NCBI RefSeq assembly: GCF_014698305.1
Contig: NZ_JACJST010000004.1
Coordinates: 1-64,000 of the forward strand
DNA length: 64,000 nt
Source of the DNA: Anabaena lutea FACHB-196
GTDB lineage: Bacteria; Cyanobacteriota; Cyanobacteriia; Cyanobacteriales; Nostocaceae
Reading direction: 5' to 3'
A program made the translations under genes and the position numbers. Position 1 is the first letter of the stretch; every line of letters begins with the position of its first letter. Positions 28,885 through 38,400 of this stretch are shown here, piece after piece. Under the pieces are notes generated by a model that had not been told where the DNA came from, searched no databases, and saw nothing but the letters and a program-made list of their open reading frames with translations.

Positions 28885-29721
28885 TTAAAGTATTTTTTCT
28901 AATCCATATACTAACGACTTTAGCTGATTTACTTTGCGAATTGCTAGTAAGACTCCGGGCATATAGCAGGAGCGATCGCTTGTATCATGGCGTAAGGTAT
29001 AAATTTGCCCTGCTGCGCCAAAAATCACTTCCTGATGGGCAATTAGTCCCGGCAAGCGGACACTATGAATTCTAATTCCTTCATCTGCTAAACTGCCTCT
29101 AGCTCCTGGTAGTTTTTCTGTTTCTTCTACTTGAGGCGGATTAAAGGTTTTACCTAATTCTGCTAGGAGTTGGGCTGTTTGAATAGCTGTCCCGCTAGGA
29201 GCATCAGCTTTTTGGTTATGATGAAGTTCGATAATTTCTACATGATCAAAATATTTAGAAGCGTTTATAGCTGCTTGTTGCAGCAATACCATTCCAATAG
29301 AGAAATTAGGAATCAGCAAACAACCTGTACTAGCTTTTTCAGCAAAGTCTGTCAAATCTTGAATTTGTTCGGGACTTAAACCTGTGGTTCCGACAACTGG
29401 ACGAATTCCGTAAGCGATCGCACTCCGCACATTATCATAAACTGCATCAGGATGGGTAAAGTCTACCATTACCCCTGGAGCCATCTGTCTTTCACCCGCC
29501 ACATAGCCTAACATTGGCTCTAATTGATTGGTAATAGGAACTTCTAAAGGTTCGCTTAAACCTGCCAGTTCCCCTGCATCTTTGTCTTGATGTTCCGGTG
29601 AGGTATCGAGAGCGCCCATTAAAATCATATCCGGTGCTTGAGCAACTGCTTTGATGACTTCACGTCCCATTTTGCCAGCTGCACCATTGACAATGACAGG
29701 AATAGTAGATTGATTAGTCAT
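28885..29721 (-). CDS. dapB: 4-hydroxy-tetrahydrodipicolinate reductase
   Basis: Reduces 4-hydroxy-tetrahydrodipicolinate with NAD(P)H in lysine/diaminopimelate synthesis. 278 residues with the nucleotide loop [42 protein letters not shown] (catalytic His and Lys), and the C-terminal [17 protein letters not shown], all diagnostic. It stands alone: the purE/nagA/chlM genes lie across the amt gene. Confidence 0.97.
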   Translation of the reverse strand: MTNQSTIPVIVNGAAGKMGREVIKAVAQAPDMILMGALDTSPEHQDKDAGELAGLSEPLEVPITNQLEPMLGYVAGERQMAPGVMVDFTHPDAVYDNVRSAIAYGIRPVVGTTGLSPEQIQDLTDFAEKASTGCLLIPNFSIGMVLLQQAAINASKYFDHVEIIELHHNQKADAPSGTAIQTAQLLAELGKTFNPPQVEETEKLPGARGSLADEGIRIHSVRLPGLIAHQEVIFGAAGQIYTLRHDTSDRSCYMPGVLLAIRKVNQLKSLVYGLEKIL

Positions 29722-29790
29722 ATTTCCTTAAAATGCGTTTTCAGTCAACAAACGCATTGTAGAAGAATTTGGCTAGTGACTCAAACCTTT

Positions 29791-29843
29791 AAAGGGTAGG
29801 CTGTAGGAGAAAAAATAATTTTCTTCACTACACCCTACCCTTT
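29791..29843 (-). terminator. Hairpin between dapB and amt, possible amt terminator
   Basis: AAAGGGTAGG (29791-29800) pairs with CCTACCCTTT (29834-29843), with a CTGTAG/CTACA inner pair. It lies 77 nt past the amt stop on the minus strand. There is no T-run after it, so a dispersed hairpin repeat is the alternative. Confidence 0.45.
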
Positions 29844-29919
29844 ATCCACAAATTATCCTACTGGGTAAATCTTGATTGGTTAGATAATGGCGCGCTTACC
29901 TATGACCTAATTATCTAGA

Positions 29920-31389
29920 TTATTCACCCTCCAAAGCGTTAATTCTCGGATTTTTAGAGATATTTTGTTGTTCTTCCACAAACTCTTCAACCGCATAGAC
30001 ATCAGGCCAAACAGTAGCGCCGTGTTCGTAAGCATCAATACCGATTTTATCAGCTTCAGAATCAACACGCAGTCTACCAATAGCTTTGAGTCCACCAAAC
30101 ATTAAAAAGGCAAACGCTACAGTAAAAGCAGTGATAGCAACTAAACCCAAAATCTGCACACCCAACAAATCAAAGCCACCACCTAAAAATAGTCCAGCTT
30201 TTTTGTTCAGGGTCAATTCTGCTTGACCAAATAAGCCAACGGCTAAAGTACCCATCATGCCATTGATACCATGAACTGCAAAGGCACTTACAGGGTCATC
30301 AATATGCATTGCTTCAATGAAATCAATGCCCAAAACTACTAAAATTCCCCCGGTTAAACCAATCAAAACCGCAGCCCAAGGTGCCACAAAAGCGCAACCC
30401 GCCGTAATTCCTACAAGTCCTGCTAAAGAACCGTTGAGACAATAAACTAAATCCCATTTACCAGAACGGAAATATTGAAAAAGCATTCCCGCTAAAGCGC
30501 CAGCACCAGCGCCAAGGGTAGTATTGAGTGTGACTAAACCAATTAAGCCAGGATTAGAAGTACCTAAAGTTGAACCTGGGTTGAACCCGTACCAGCCAAA
30601 CCATAAAATCATGGTTCCCAAGGTTGCTAAACCTAAGTTATGTGCCGGTGGTAGTGTTCCCCAAGGAGTACGTCCAGGACGGGAACCGAGTAAATAAGCA
30701 CCAACTATAGCTGTCCAACCACCAACGGTGTGAACTACAGCACTACCGGCAAAGTCATGGAAACTCATTTTCGCTAACCAGCCGTTGGCGTTCCACACCC
30801 AGTGGACAATAAGTGGATAGCTGAATGCACCCATGATGGCGCTGTAAATTAAGTCAGCAACAAAGTCAGTTCTTCCCGCCATTGCACCTGTAGTAATTGT
30901 ACTGGCTGTGGCTGCAAAGGCAAATTGGAAGAAGAACAAGGTGTAAGCATTGAGGTTGGAAGCTATACCCGGTACACCACCACTAGGAAAGGCTCCATCA
31001 ATGGGTAACTGACTGAGGAAAAAGGTATCTGTGCCAATGAAACCACCCGCGCTTGTACCGAAAGCAATACCAAAGCCAATACCCCACCACACCAAAATGG
31101 TGACAGCAGCATCAACAAAGTTTTCTAATAAAGCGTTTACTACTCCTCTTTGTCGCAGCAAACCTGCTTCTAACATGGAAAAGCCTGTTTGCATGAAGAA
31201 GACTAAAAACCCTGTTAGTAATACCCAGGTGGTATCAATAGAAATTTGTAATTGTTTTGTTGTGCTGTCTAAAGATTGGAGTGTTGGCGGATCTGCTGCT
31301 TGTACAACTGTAGGAGCAAAAATTGCAAACACCATTGAGCCTATAGCTAGTGCTAGTAGGCGATACAAGGGTTTAATATTTTTATTCAT
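29920..31389 (-). CDS. amt: Ammonium transporter
   Basis: A 489-residue Amt/MEP/Rh channel. Features are a signal-like N-terminus ending VQAAD, then about 11 membrane helices with family strings FFMQTGFSMLEAGL, AFAATASTITTGAMAGR, GGWTAIVGAYLLG, ILWFGWYGFNPGS and HGINGMMGTLAVG, in which the pore His residues lie. The C-terminal tail is cytoplasmic (EVFVEE-like acidic) and is where PII-type GlnK binds in the family. A GTA-N8-TAC NtcA-type box lies 243 nt upstream of the ATG. No glnK/glnB gene is adjacent. Confidence 0.95.
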   Translation of the reverse strand: MNKNIKPLYRLLALAIGSMVFAIFAPTVVQAADPPTLQSLDSTTKQLQISIDTTWVLLTGFLVFFMQTGFSMLEAGLLRQRGVVNALLENFVDAAVTILVWWGIGFGIAFGTSAGGFIGTDTFFLSQLPIDGAFPSGGVPGIASNLNAYTLFFFQFAFAATASTITTGAMAGRTDFVADLIYSAIMGAFSYPLIVHWVWNANGWLAKMSFHDFAGSAVVHTVGGWTAIVGAYLLGSRPGRTPWGTLPPAHNLGLATLGTMILWFGWYGFNPGSTLGTSNPGLIGLVTLNTTLGAGAGALAGMLFQYFRSGKWDLVYCLNGSLAGLVGITAGCAFVAPWAAVLIGLTGGILVVLGIDFIEAMHIDDPVSAFAVHGINGMMGTLAVGLFGQAELTLNKKAGLFLGGGFDLLGVQILGLVAITAFTVAFAFLMFGGLKAIGRLRVDSEADKIGIDAYEHGATVWPDVYAVEEFVEEQQNISKNPRINALEGE

Positions 31390-31631
31390 TGCTTTTTTTC
31401 CTGCTAGAAAAGCTCTATTTGATCTTGTTTAGAATCTTTCTGAAATCAAGTAGTTTAATTAGGGTCACTAAACAAGATTTTTGCCAATAAATCTGGAAAA
31501 AATATTTGATTTAGGGCAAATTTAACCGAAACTAAATACAGGAATAATTAAGTTATTTCCTGCTGCAAGGTGTTGAAATTACTACCACAATAAGTTGGAC
31601 TGATTTTGCATTTAATAAAGTTTAAAATTCT

Positions 31632-31645
31632 GTATCAGAGACTAC
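31632..31645 (-). promoter_or_regulatory. NtcA-type box GTA-N8-TAC upstream of amt
   Basis: GTATCAGAGACTAC matches the consensus for the global nitrogen regulator NtcA. It lies 243 nt upstream of the amt start in a 458-nt gap that otherwise shows A+T-rich sequence and no gene. Downstream of the box on the minus strand a T/A-rich stretch (about 15-22 nt away) could hold a -10 element, though not an exact TAN3T. The site is palindromic, so it could in principle serve either strand. Confidence 0.6.
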
Positions 31646-31847
31646 AATTTTTAGTATTTGATCTCAATAATCTTTTCAGCGGTAAAGACTCAGGGGGGTG
31701 TATCCTTTACTATATCGGGATTTTCCGTTATCAAAGTTGCATAATCAAAACTTTATAAAAAGTATATGGAAATATAATGAATTATGACTTTTTATATAAA
31801 AAATCACAATTTATCATGACAATTTTTGCTGGGGTTAATTGTCGTAA

Positions 31848-32366
31848 TTAAAACATCTGTTGTAAATATTGCTTGTAGCCTAATGCTTCTAATTTGCTTT
31901 GCTTGTCCATCACCATATCACATAAGCTTTGTCGATATTCTTGGACTTTTTGCAGTAATTCGGGTTGGTGAGTAGCGAGAATTTGTATTGCTAGAAGTCC
32001 AGCATTTTTAGCATTACCAATGGCTACCGTCGCTACAGGTATTCCCGCTGGCATTTGCACAATAGAATATAAAGAGTCTACACCTTGTAAGTTACGGGTA
32101 GATACGGGGACACCAATTACAGGAAGTGGGGTTAAAGATGCTACCATGCCAGGAAGATGCGCTGCGCCTCCTGCACCAGCAATAATTACTTTGATACCGC
32201 GTTGATGTGCTGTTTGGGCATATTCCACCATCCGTTCTGGAGTACGATGGGCAGAGACGATCGCAACTTCGCATTCAATACCGAATTCTTCACAAACGGC
32301 GATCGCATCTTTCATTGTGGGCAAATCTGAATCACTGCCCATGATAATACCAATTTGAAGACTCAT
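31848..32366 (-). CDS. purE: 5-(carboxyamino)imidazole ribonucleotide mutase
   Basis: Purine synthesis: converts N5-CAIR to CAIR. 172 residues, with [10 protein letters not shown], catalytic-site [25 protein letters not shown] and the later [14 protein letters not shown], all family hallmarks. Divergent from nagA with an 84-nt gap; no purK is next to it. Confidence 0.97.
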   Translation of the reverse strand: MSLQIGIIMGSDSDLPTMKDAIAVCEEFGIECEVAIVSAHRTPERMVEYAQTAHQRGIKVIIAGAGGAAHLPGMVASLTPLPVIGVPVSTRNLQGVDSLYSIVQMPAGIPVATVAIGNAKNAGLLAIQILATHQPELLQKVQEYRQSLCDMVMDKQSKLEALGYKQYLQQMF

Positions 32367-32450
32367 ATGATTTTAGATTCTAGATTTTGGATTAATTACC
32401 GATGCTTCCATCTACAATCAATTCAGATTTAGCTTTTTCTGGCTAGGGTA

Positions 32451-33632
32451 ATGACCAAAGCAACACCAAATCCCATCCTATCAAACGTAGATATTATCAA
32501 TGCAAGAGTACCCGGTTATCAAGATTTGCAGATGATCTGGGTAAATGAAAACGGTATAGTTGAGCAAATTTTGCCTATGGGAACAGTCTGCAAACGCTTT
32601 CCAGCAAAAGATTTACAAATTTTGGATGTTGCTGGTGATTGGATTTCCTTAGGTGGCGTAGATTTGCAAATTAACGGTGGGCTAGGTTTAGCTTTTCCTG
32701 ATTTAACAGCAGAAAATGCCCCAATGCTGGAAAATATCTCTCAATACTTGTGGAATGTCGGTGTTGATGGATATTTACCAACCCTGGTAACAACGTCTAT
32801 AGAAAATATACAGCGATCGCTTGCCGTTATCTCTAATTTTTCTCCCATCTCTGTCAACTCAGCCCAAATCCTGGGAGTGCATCTAGAAGGCCCCTTTTTA
32901 AACTACTACAAACGTGGCGCACATCCAGCAGAATACCTTCAACCCCTAACCATTGATAAAGTCAAGCGACTGATTGGAGATTATGCTTCCATTATCAAAA
33001 TCATCACCTTAGCACCAGAATTAGATACCACAGGTGAAGTTATTCCATATTTGCGTTCTTTAGGAATCATCGTCAGTTTAGGACATTCTCAAGCAACCGC
33101 AGTGGAAGCACAAAGCGCCTTTGAGATGGGTGCAACGATGATAACTCACGCCTTCAACGCCATGCCACCATTACATCACCGCGAACCAGGATTATTAGGT
33201 GCAGCCATGAACAATCCCGAAGTGATGTGTAGTTTTATAGCCGATGGACAGCACGTTGTCCCGATCATGTTAGAAATTCTCCTCCGTGCTAGTAAAGGGC
33301 TATTTCTTGTCAGTGATGCCCTTGCACCATTAGGATTAATAGATGGTGTGTATCCTTGGGATAGTCGGCAAATTGAAATTATTAACGGTACAGCCAGATT
33401 AGCCGATGGTACTTTATCAGGAACGACTTTGCCTTTATTGGTAGGAGTGCAGAACTTGGTAAAGTGGGGAATATGCGACGCAGAAAAAGCCATTTATCTA
33501 GCTACAGACGCGCCCAGAAAGGCTATTAATTTACCAACACTTACCCCCAATCAACCTGCCAATTTCTTACGCTGGCATAAGGACGAAACCGCAGGAGAAC
33601 TTTCTTGGAAACGGCTGACAGGTGATAGGTAG
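32451..33632 (+). CDS. nagA: N-acetylglucosamine-6-phosphate deacetylase
   Basis: Amidohydrolase that removes acetate from GlcNAc-6-P in amino-sugar recycling. 393 residues. It shows DLQINGGLG, the metal-binding GVHLEGPFLN, GHSQATAVEAQSAFEMGATM (quoted exactly 20 residues), and HAFNAMPPLHHREPG, then VSDALAP. Its start codon sits 18 nt downstream of a TTTTTC tract. It heads a plus-strand run with chlM, separated by 177 nt. Confidence 0.93.
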   Translation: MTKATPNPILSNVDIINARVPGYQDLQMIWVNENGIVEQILPMGTVCKRFPAKDLQILDVAGDWISLGGVDLQINGGLGLAFPDLTAENAPMLENISQYLWNVGVDGYLPTLVTTSIENIQRSLAVISNFSPISVNSAQILGVHLEGPFLNYYKRGAHPAEYLQPLTIDKVKRLIGDYASIIKIITLAPELDTTGEVIPYLRSLGIIVSLGHSQATAVEAQSAFEMGATMITHAFNAMPPLHHREPGLLGAAMNNPEVMCSFIADGQHVVPIMLEILLRASKGLFLVSDALAPLGLIDGVYPWDSRQIEIINGTARLADGTLSGTTLPLLVGVQNLVKWGICDAEKAIYLATDAPRKAINLPTLTPNQPANFLRWHKDETAGELSWKRLTGDR

Positions 33633-33809
33633 AAGAGGTGACAGACTTGAAAGTCTGTTTCTGTCTAATTACTTATCAAAAAAATCTCCGCGTCTCCGTG
33701 TCTCCCTATCTCCGCGTCTCTACATTCTATTGCCCATGCCCTAAAAACTGACAACTGACCGCGAACAAATGATAATTTTAAAAATTGTGAACCGTTAAAT
33801 AGAGATGTT

Positions 33810-34493
33810 ATGAACGTAGCCGACGATAAAACAATTGTACGCGAGTACTTCAATTCTACAGGTTTTGACCGTTGGCAACGCATCTACGGTGATGGTGAAG
33901 TCAACAAAGTCCAACTAGACATTCGCACTGGACACCAACAAACCGTGGATACAGTCATCGGCTGGTTGGAAGCAGACAAAAATTTAGCAGAATTGTCAAT
34001 CTGCGATGCTGGTTGTGGTGTAGGTAGTCTGAGTATTCCTTTAGCTATAGATGGCGCTAAAGTTTACGCCAGCGATATTTCCGCCAAAATGGTTTCAGAA
34101 GCCCAAGATAGGGCTGTACAAGCTTTATCTAATACTGTAAATCCCACCTTTGCTGTTCAGGATTTGGAATCTTTAACTGGTAGTTATCACACTGTCATTT
34201 GCTTAGATGTTCTGATCCATTACCCTCAAGAAAAAGCAGATGAAATGATTTCTCACCTCTGTTCTTTAGCACAATCACGAATCATTCTAAGTTTTGCACC
34301 TAAAACCTTCTTTTTGACTATTCTCAAGAAGATCGGTAGTTTCTTTCCAGGCCCCAGTAAAGCCACTCGCGCTTATTTACACCGGGAAGTTGATGTAGTG
34401 AAAATTCTGGAAAAAAATGGATTTACAGTCCAAAGACAAGCAATGACTCGGACTCGCTTCTACTTTTCTAGGTTGTTAGAAGCTACAAGATAA
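33810..34493 (+). CDS. chlM: Magnesium protoporphyrin IX methyltransferase
   Basis: Transfers a methyl group from SAM to Mg-protoporphyrin IX in chlorophyll synthesis. 227 residues. SAM-binding motif I CDAGCGVGSLSIPLA, then VYASDISAKM, the family's LDVLIHYPQEKA and SFAPKTFFLTILKKIGSFFP region, and the C-terminal TRTRFYFSRLLEA are typical of ChlM. The 33633-33809 gap holds short CTCCGTGTCTCC repeats. No other chl gene is beside it. Confidence 0.95.
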   Translation: MNVADDKTIVREYFNSTGFDRWQRIYGDGEVNKVQLDIRTGHQQTVDTVIGWLEADKNLAELSICDAGCGVGSLSIPLAIDGAKVYASDISAKMVSEAQDRAVQALSNTVNPTFAVQDLESLTGSYHTVICLDVLIHYPQEKADEMISHLCSLAQSRIILSFAPKTFFLTILKKIGSFFPGPSKATRAYLHREVDVVKILEKNGFTVQRQAMTRTRFYFSRLLEATR

Positions 34494-34504
34494 TAAGTAA
34501 AAAT

Positions 34505-34536
34505 CGCAGCAGAAACACAGTATTGATTTTGCTGCG
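34505..34536 (+). terminator. Hairpin after chlM
   Basis: CGCAGCA (34505-34511) pairs with TGCTGCG (34530-34536) 12 nt past the chlM stop. A GTTT follows and a T8 tract occurs 15 nt later, so it may be a weak terminator. Confidence 0.55.
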
Positions 34537-34603
34537 GTTTACATCTGAAATATTTTTTTTCAGCTTTGATTCTGAGAAGTATTTTGTTTAACATCTTTCT
34601 TAA

Positions 34604-36166
34604 ATGGCAGTCAAAAAAGTAATTAACTTTCCGGCAAAATTAATATTTGCTTCTCCTTGGTTCATTATATTTATCTTTTCGGTTATCGGTCTTATAGGCA
34701 TCCTCAACCATTCAATGTGGAGAGATGAACTCAATCCTTGGTTGATTGTCAGAGATAGTAAATCTTGGCAAGATTTAATTGAGAATATTCGTTATGAAGC
34801 TCATCCTGTGCTGTGGTATTTCTCTTTGGCATTGCTGAGGAATATTGCTGATACACCTATAATCATGCAACTATTTCATTTATCTCTGGCAATTTCTTCT
34901 GTGACTATTTTTTGGTTATATAGTCCTTTTAATTATAGACAAAAGTTCCTTTTTACATTTACCTATCTCCCTTTTTATGAATTTCTCTTGATTTCTCGAA
35001 ATTATGCTTTTGGAATGTTGTTTATTTTTGCTTTTTGCGCTGCTTTTCCATCTAGGAAAAAAACTTATATTACTTTAGCAATTTTATTAGGATTAATGGC
35101 AAATACTAATGCCTATGCCCTCTTGATATCATTTGCTTTCTTATTAACTTTAATATTTGAATTTTGTTTTGATATTGAACATCGTCAACAGTATCTTCAA
35201 CAAAATAAAAAAGCTGACTTATTTATAAGTATTGCGATCATTATCGCTTGTTATCTCTTGGCAATAAATATTATTACTCCTCCTGCGGATAGTTATCTTC
35301 ATGGAGGATTAAATACTGGCTGGTCTATGACACTAGATTTGCGCCATTTATTGAAAAGTATAGGTAGATTATTTGGCGGTTATTTTTTAATAATACCAGC
35401 ATCTAAACGCTGGCTAGATTTAATCGTCTGTGCAGTAATCGCCCTATTCATGGTGATGTTAACTTTAATTAAATTATCTAAAAAACCCTTTGCTCTCTTT
35501 TTTTACATCATTGGAACTTTAGAAATATTTACATTTGCCTACTTGAGATTTTCAGGTTCAGGCCCTAGACATTTTGGGCATTTTTATTTAATTCTTTTGG
35601 CTGCGTTATGGCTGGGAAGTTATTATCAAGAATCTAATCTTTTTACCACCAAATTTATTATCCCACCAAAATCACTTAAATTCGTTCATAAATGGCACTA
35701 TATAATGTTTATGGCGACTTTATATATGCAACTTTTTGGAGGTATTTACGGATTTTCTAGAGATATGATTATACCTTTTTCTGCGAGTCGGGCAACAACA
35801 CAGTATATCCAGAATTCTCAGCTAGATAATGAATTTATTGTTGCTAGTCGAGATGCAAATATGGCTGCACTCTCAGGTTATCTTAACCGTAAATTCTATT
35901 ATCCTGAACGGCAAGATATGGGAAGTTTTACCCTGTTTAAAACAGGACGTAAAGAGGTTGAACAATCAGAAATACTAGAACAAATGAGTTCTCTTTTAAA
36001 TTTGCCAAAATACAAAAATAAAATTCTGCTTATTTTACATAAAAAACTGCAATTCAATCAAACTGATTTGAAGATTGATCCTATCAAGAGTTTTGAGAAA
36101 TCATGGATAGATACTGAACGATATTATCTCTATTGGGTGAGTCAAAAAAATAAGAATTTAGAATAA
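34604..36166 (+). CDS. Polytopic membrane protein, GT-C glycosyltransferase-like
   Basis: 520 residues with about 10-12 hydrophobic helices. The first loop has MWRDELNPW, an acidic pair followed later by YEAHPVLWYF, which resembles the catalytic D/E loop of GT-C type (PMT/ArnT-like) membrane glycosyltransferases; the C-terminal 130 residues are soluble. The architecture supports lipid-linked sugar transfer, but no precise family can be named. It stands alone, 110 nt after chlM. Confidence 0.55.
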   Translation: MAVKKVINFPAKLIFASPWFIIFIFSVIGLIGILNHSMWRDELNPWLIVRDSKSWQDLIENIRYEAHPVLWYFSLALLRNIADTPIIMQLFHLSLAISSVTIFWLYSPFNYRQKFLFTFTYLPFYEFLLISRNYAFGMLFIFAFCAAFPSRKKTYITLAILLGLMANTNAYALLISFAFLLTLIFEFCFDIEHRQQYLQQNKKADLFISIAIIIACYLLAINIITPPADSYLHGGLNTGWSMTLDLRHLLKSIGRLFGGYFLIIPASKRWLDLIVCAVIALFMVMLTLIKLSKKPFALFFYIIGTLEIFTFAYLRFSGSGPRHFGHFYLILLAALWLGSYYQESNLFTTKFIIPPKSLKFVHKWHYIMFMATLYMQLFGGIYGFSRDMIIPFSASRATTQYIQNSQLDNEFIVASRDANMAALSGYLNRKFYYPERQDMGSFTLFKTGRKEVEQSEILEQMSSLLNLPKYKNKILLILHKKLQFNQTDLKIDPIKSFEKSWIDTERYYLYWVSQKNKNLE

Positions 36167-36311
36167 TGGATAAATTCTTTTACTTAATGTATTTATTTTT
36201 TCGATTTTAGCAAATTCTTGAATATCACATCTCATCTTTATGCATATGCAAAAGCGATGCCTGCGGCGAGCGTAGCTATCGCACTATAGGTATAAAATAA
36301 AAATTAAAAAG

Positions 36312-36714
36312 CCCCCCTTGTTAAGGGGGGTTGGGGGGATCAAAATGTATTTACCATACAACAAAAACCTTGTAACAAGAGCCAAAGAATTAAGGAAGAA
36401 TATGACTTTAGCCGAGAAAAAACTTTGGTATGAATACTTACGTAATTTCAAATATAGAGTTCATCGTCAACGCCCTATTGATAACTTTATTGTTGATTTT
36501 TACTGTCCTCAATTAAAGTTAGTCATTGAGATAGATGGTGATAGTCACTACACAGAGAATGCTCAAGAATATGATCGCCAAAGAACCGAAATATTACAAG
36601 GTTACGGTTTAAAAGTAATTAGGTTTCATAATCATGATGTTTTGGATAATTTAGCTGGTATTGTGACTATTATTGAAGGATATGATCCCCCCTAGCCCCC
36701 CTTAATAAGGGGGG
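36312..36714. mobile_element. Inverted-repeat-boxed DUF559 nuclease unit
   Basis: A 403-bp unit bounded by a 30-nt repeat (36312-36341: six C, TTGTTAA, six G, TT, six G, ATC) and a 31-nt inverted copy (36684-36714) that differs by one substitution and one indel. Both repeats contain a palindrome of their own and their GATC ends face inward. The DUF559 gene fills the interior: its ATG is 4 nt past the left repeat and its stop TAG lies in the right repeat. I infer a mobile unit or a nuclease-associated repeat. No transposase is present. Confidence 0.7.
36345..36695 (+). CDS. DUF559 / Vsr-like small endonuclease-domain protein
   Basis: 116 residues from ATG 36345. The DUF559 pattern is clear: MTLAEKKLWYEYLRN, FIVDFYCPQLKLVIEIDG, DSHY, then RQRTEILQGYGLKVIRFHNHDVL. 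The D...E-x-D/H residues (FIVDFY, VIEIDGDSHY) match the Vsr/PD-(D/E)XK-like nuclease core, so endonuclease activity is likely; the target is unknown. An earlier in-frame TTG at 36318 lies inside the left repeat and is unlikely to be used. The last residues (DPP) and the stop are encoded by the right inverted repeat, so gene and element evolved together. Confidence 0.8.
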   Translation: MYLPYNKNLVTRAKELRKNMTLAEKKLWYEYLRNFKYRVHRQRPIDNFIVDFYCPQLKLVIEIDGDSHYTENAQEYDRQRTEILQGYGLKVIRFHNHDVLDNLAGIVTIIEGYDPP

Positions 36715-36767
36715 AAAAAGAAATAAGAAAGTCACCCCTTTTAAGTGGAAAATAAATCCATCAAAGT

Positions 36768-36864
36768 CCCTCTTTTTAAGGGGGATTTAGGGGGATCTAC
36801 AACTGTTGTACACCACACGAAAAACTTTATGGCTACGCCACACAAGCTATCAGACATCCTCTAA
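36768..36864. repeat. Half copy of the TTAGAGGATGTCTGA element, with a GATC module
   Basis: The GATC-ended module CCCTCTTTTTAAGGGGGATT... (36768-36797) is followed by CACACGAAAAACTTTAT and the end TCAGACATCCTCTAA (36850-36864). It is the inverse of the left half of the copy at 21145-21298 (both read GATCTACAA...CACACGAAAAA...CAGACATCCTCTAA). It lies just right of the DUF559 unit. The rest of the 36715-37154 gap holds no gene I recognise. Confidence 0.75.
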
Positions 36865-37154
36865 ACGTCTTTGATTTAATTGCCAATTACAGCACTTCCC
36901 GGTGTAGTGAGGTACATTTGATTTTAAGATTGAAAGTATAGGTAAACAACCAGGATATTAGACTGCACCTCATAACTTCGGAAACCGCTGTAATTACACA
37001 CATTTTTTTTAGTGCTTAATAACTGCTCCCATAGTCATAAATGTTTCACAGGATACAATATGAGAGACTCATGACGGATTTGTGGAAATATGACTGGAAG
37101 CAGGACACAAGTGGAGTTAAAATCGCAAGCAAAGTCTAACTCTGAAGCAAAACT

Positions 37155-37667
37155 ATGAAAACGGCTGAAAAATTGGCTGCTGGTTGGTTGCTTACACTCG
37201 GATTCATGTTTCTAACGATATCAGTCTCAGCAGTAAGTACAAAAAATACCACACTCAAGCCTATCTTAGCAGGGATAGAGAATGAAGCATTGGCAAAAGA
37301 TGTTATCAATAAAGATGCTATCTATCAACTTGATAATACGGCTATGCAAGGTATCATCTTTGGTGTTCCTACCGCCATATTGGGGGTATGGTTAGCCTTG
37401 GGATTATACAAGCAAAACCGACAAGAGAAAAAAGCGATTAATCAACAGACTAATGAACATTTGCGATGCCAAGAGCAAGCGCAGCTATCGCAATTTTATC
37501 AAATGTTACAAGAAAATCAGGGAAAGATTACTCTGTTAAGCTTTGCAATGCAGTCGCAATTACCAGCAACTGAAGCCAGAAAATATTTAGATGAAAAAGC
37601 TAAAGAGTTCAATGCGAATTTTCAAGTAACCGAAGAAGGAGCCGTATCATATCATTTTGATGTTTAG
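37155..37667 (+). CDS. Conserved cyanobacterial two-helix membrane protein
   Basis: 170 residues with a signal-like or membrane N-terminus (LAAGWLLTLGFMFLTISVSAV), a second helix (IIFGVPTAILGVWLALGLY) and a C-terminal soluble domain with a possible winged-helix-like pattern (KITLLSFAMQSQLPATEARKYLDEKAKEF, of which I quote 20 or fewer at a time: SQLPATEARKYLDEKAKEF). No family name is known to me. The DUF423 gene follows 30 nt later, possibly in one operon. Confidence 0.55.
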   Translation: MKTAEKLAAGWLLTLGFMFLTISVSAVSTKNTTLKPILAGIENEALAKDVINKDAIYQLDNTAMQGIIFGVPTAILGVWLALGLYKQNRQEKKAINQQTNEHLRCQEQAQLSQFYQMLQENQGKITLLSFAMQSQLPATEARKYLDEKAKEFNANFQVTEEGAVSYHFDV

Positions 37668-37697
37668 TCTCACTCCACTAATTTACGACTAAGTCTG

Positions 37698-38078
37698 ATG
37701 ACGCAGATTTTTTTGACTGTAGCTGCCATTTTCGGCGGTTTGTCTGTTGCAGGTGGTGCTTTTGGCGCTCATGCTTTGCGGGAAAAAATAAGTGAGCGAT
37801 CTTTGGAAATTTTCGACACTGGCGCTCGCTACCAAATGTACCACGCTCTAGCACTTTTATTAGTCGCTATCCTCATGAGTCGTCTCGAATCACCCCCAGC
37901 TACCCTTGTAGTCAGTGGTTGGTTATTTATTGTTGGTGTGGTCATATTTTCTGGTAGCTTGTATGCTATCAGCTTAACTGGTATAAAGTCCTTGGGAGCT
38001 ATAGCCCCATTAGGAGGAATAGCATTGATGACTGGTTGGGGTGCTTTAGCTCTTACTGCTGCAAATATTAAGTTTTGA
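37698..38078 (+). CDS. DUF423 (YgdD-like) membrane protein
   Basis: 126 residues, four membrane helices, with the DUF423 hallmarks GGAFGAHALRE near the N-terminus and TGARYQMYHALALLLVA. The family consists of small inner-membrane proteins of unknown function, found widely in bacteria. It begins 30 nt after the preceding gene. Confidence 0.9.
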   Translation: MTQIFLTVAAIFGGLSVAGGAFGAHALREKISERSLEIFDTGARYQMYHALALLLVAILMSRLESPPATLVVSGWLFIVGVVIFSGSLYAISLTGIKSLGAIAPLGGIALMTGWGALALTAANIKF

Positions 38079-38146
38079 TATCTAGAAACTTTCAGCTATC
38101 AGCAGTTAGCAGGAAAAGTTTCTTGTCAAATTAAATTCCCGAATCC

Positions 38147-38257
38147 TTAGAGGATGTTTTAAAAGTTGTGGCTGAGGTATTCAAGACTTTATATCCTCCT
38201 TTGTAAAGGGTTAGAGTGAATCGCAATACAACTCTAGACTTTACAAACATCCTCTAA
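38147..38257. mobile_element. MITE-like element, TTAGAGGATGT family, copy 2
   Basis: TTAGAGGATGTTT (38147-38159) and AAACATCCTCTAA (38245-38257) are exact inverted repeats around an 85-bp core. The core differs from copy 1. It lies in the 322-nt gap before the ABC transporter genes, which otherwise shows nothing I recognise. Confidence 0.8.
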
Positions 38258-38400
38258 CAAATGGGGGATATTCACATTTATTAATAATACTAACTTTGAG
38301 CCTGACAATATATTTTTTGTGGCGGTTAATCAAAATATTTAAACAAAATAGAATATAAACATATTCATATTCACCCTTGAATTTATTTCAATAAACCTCC

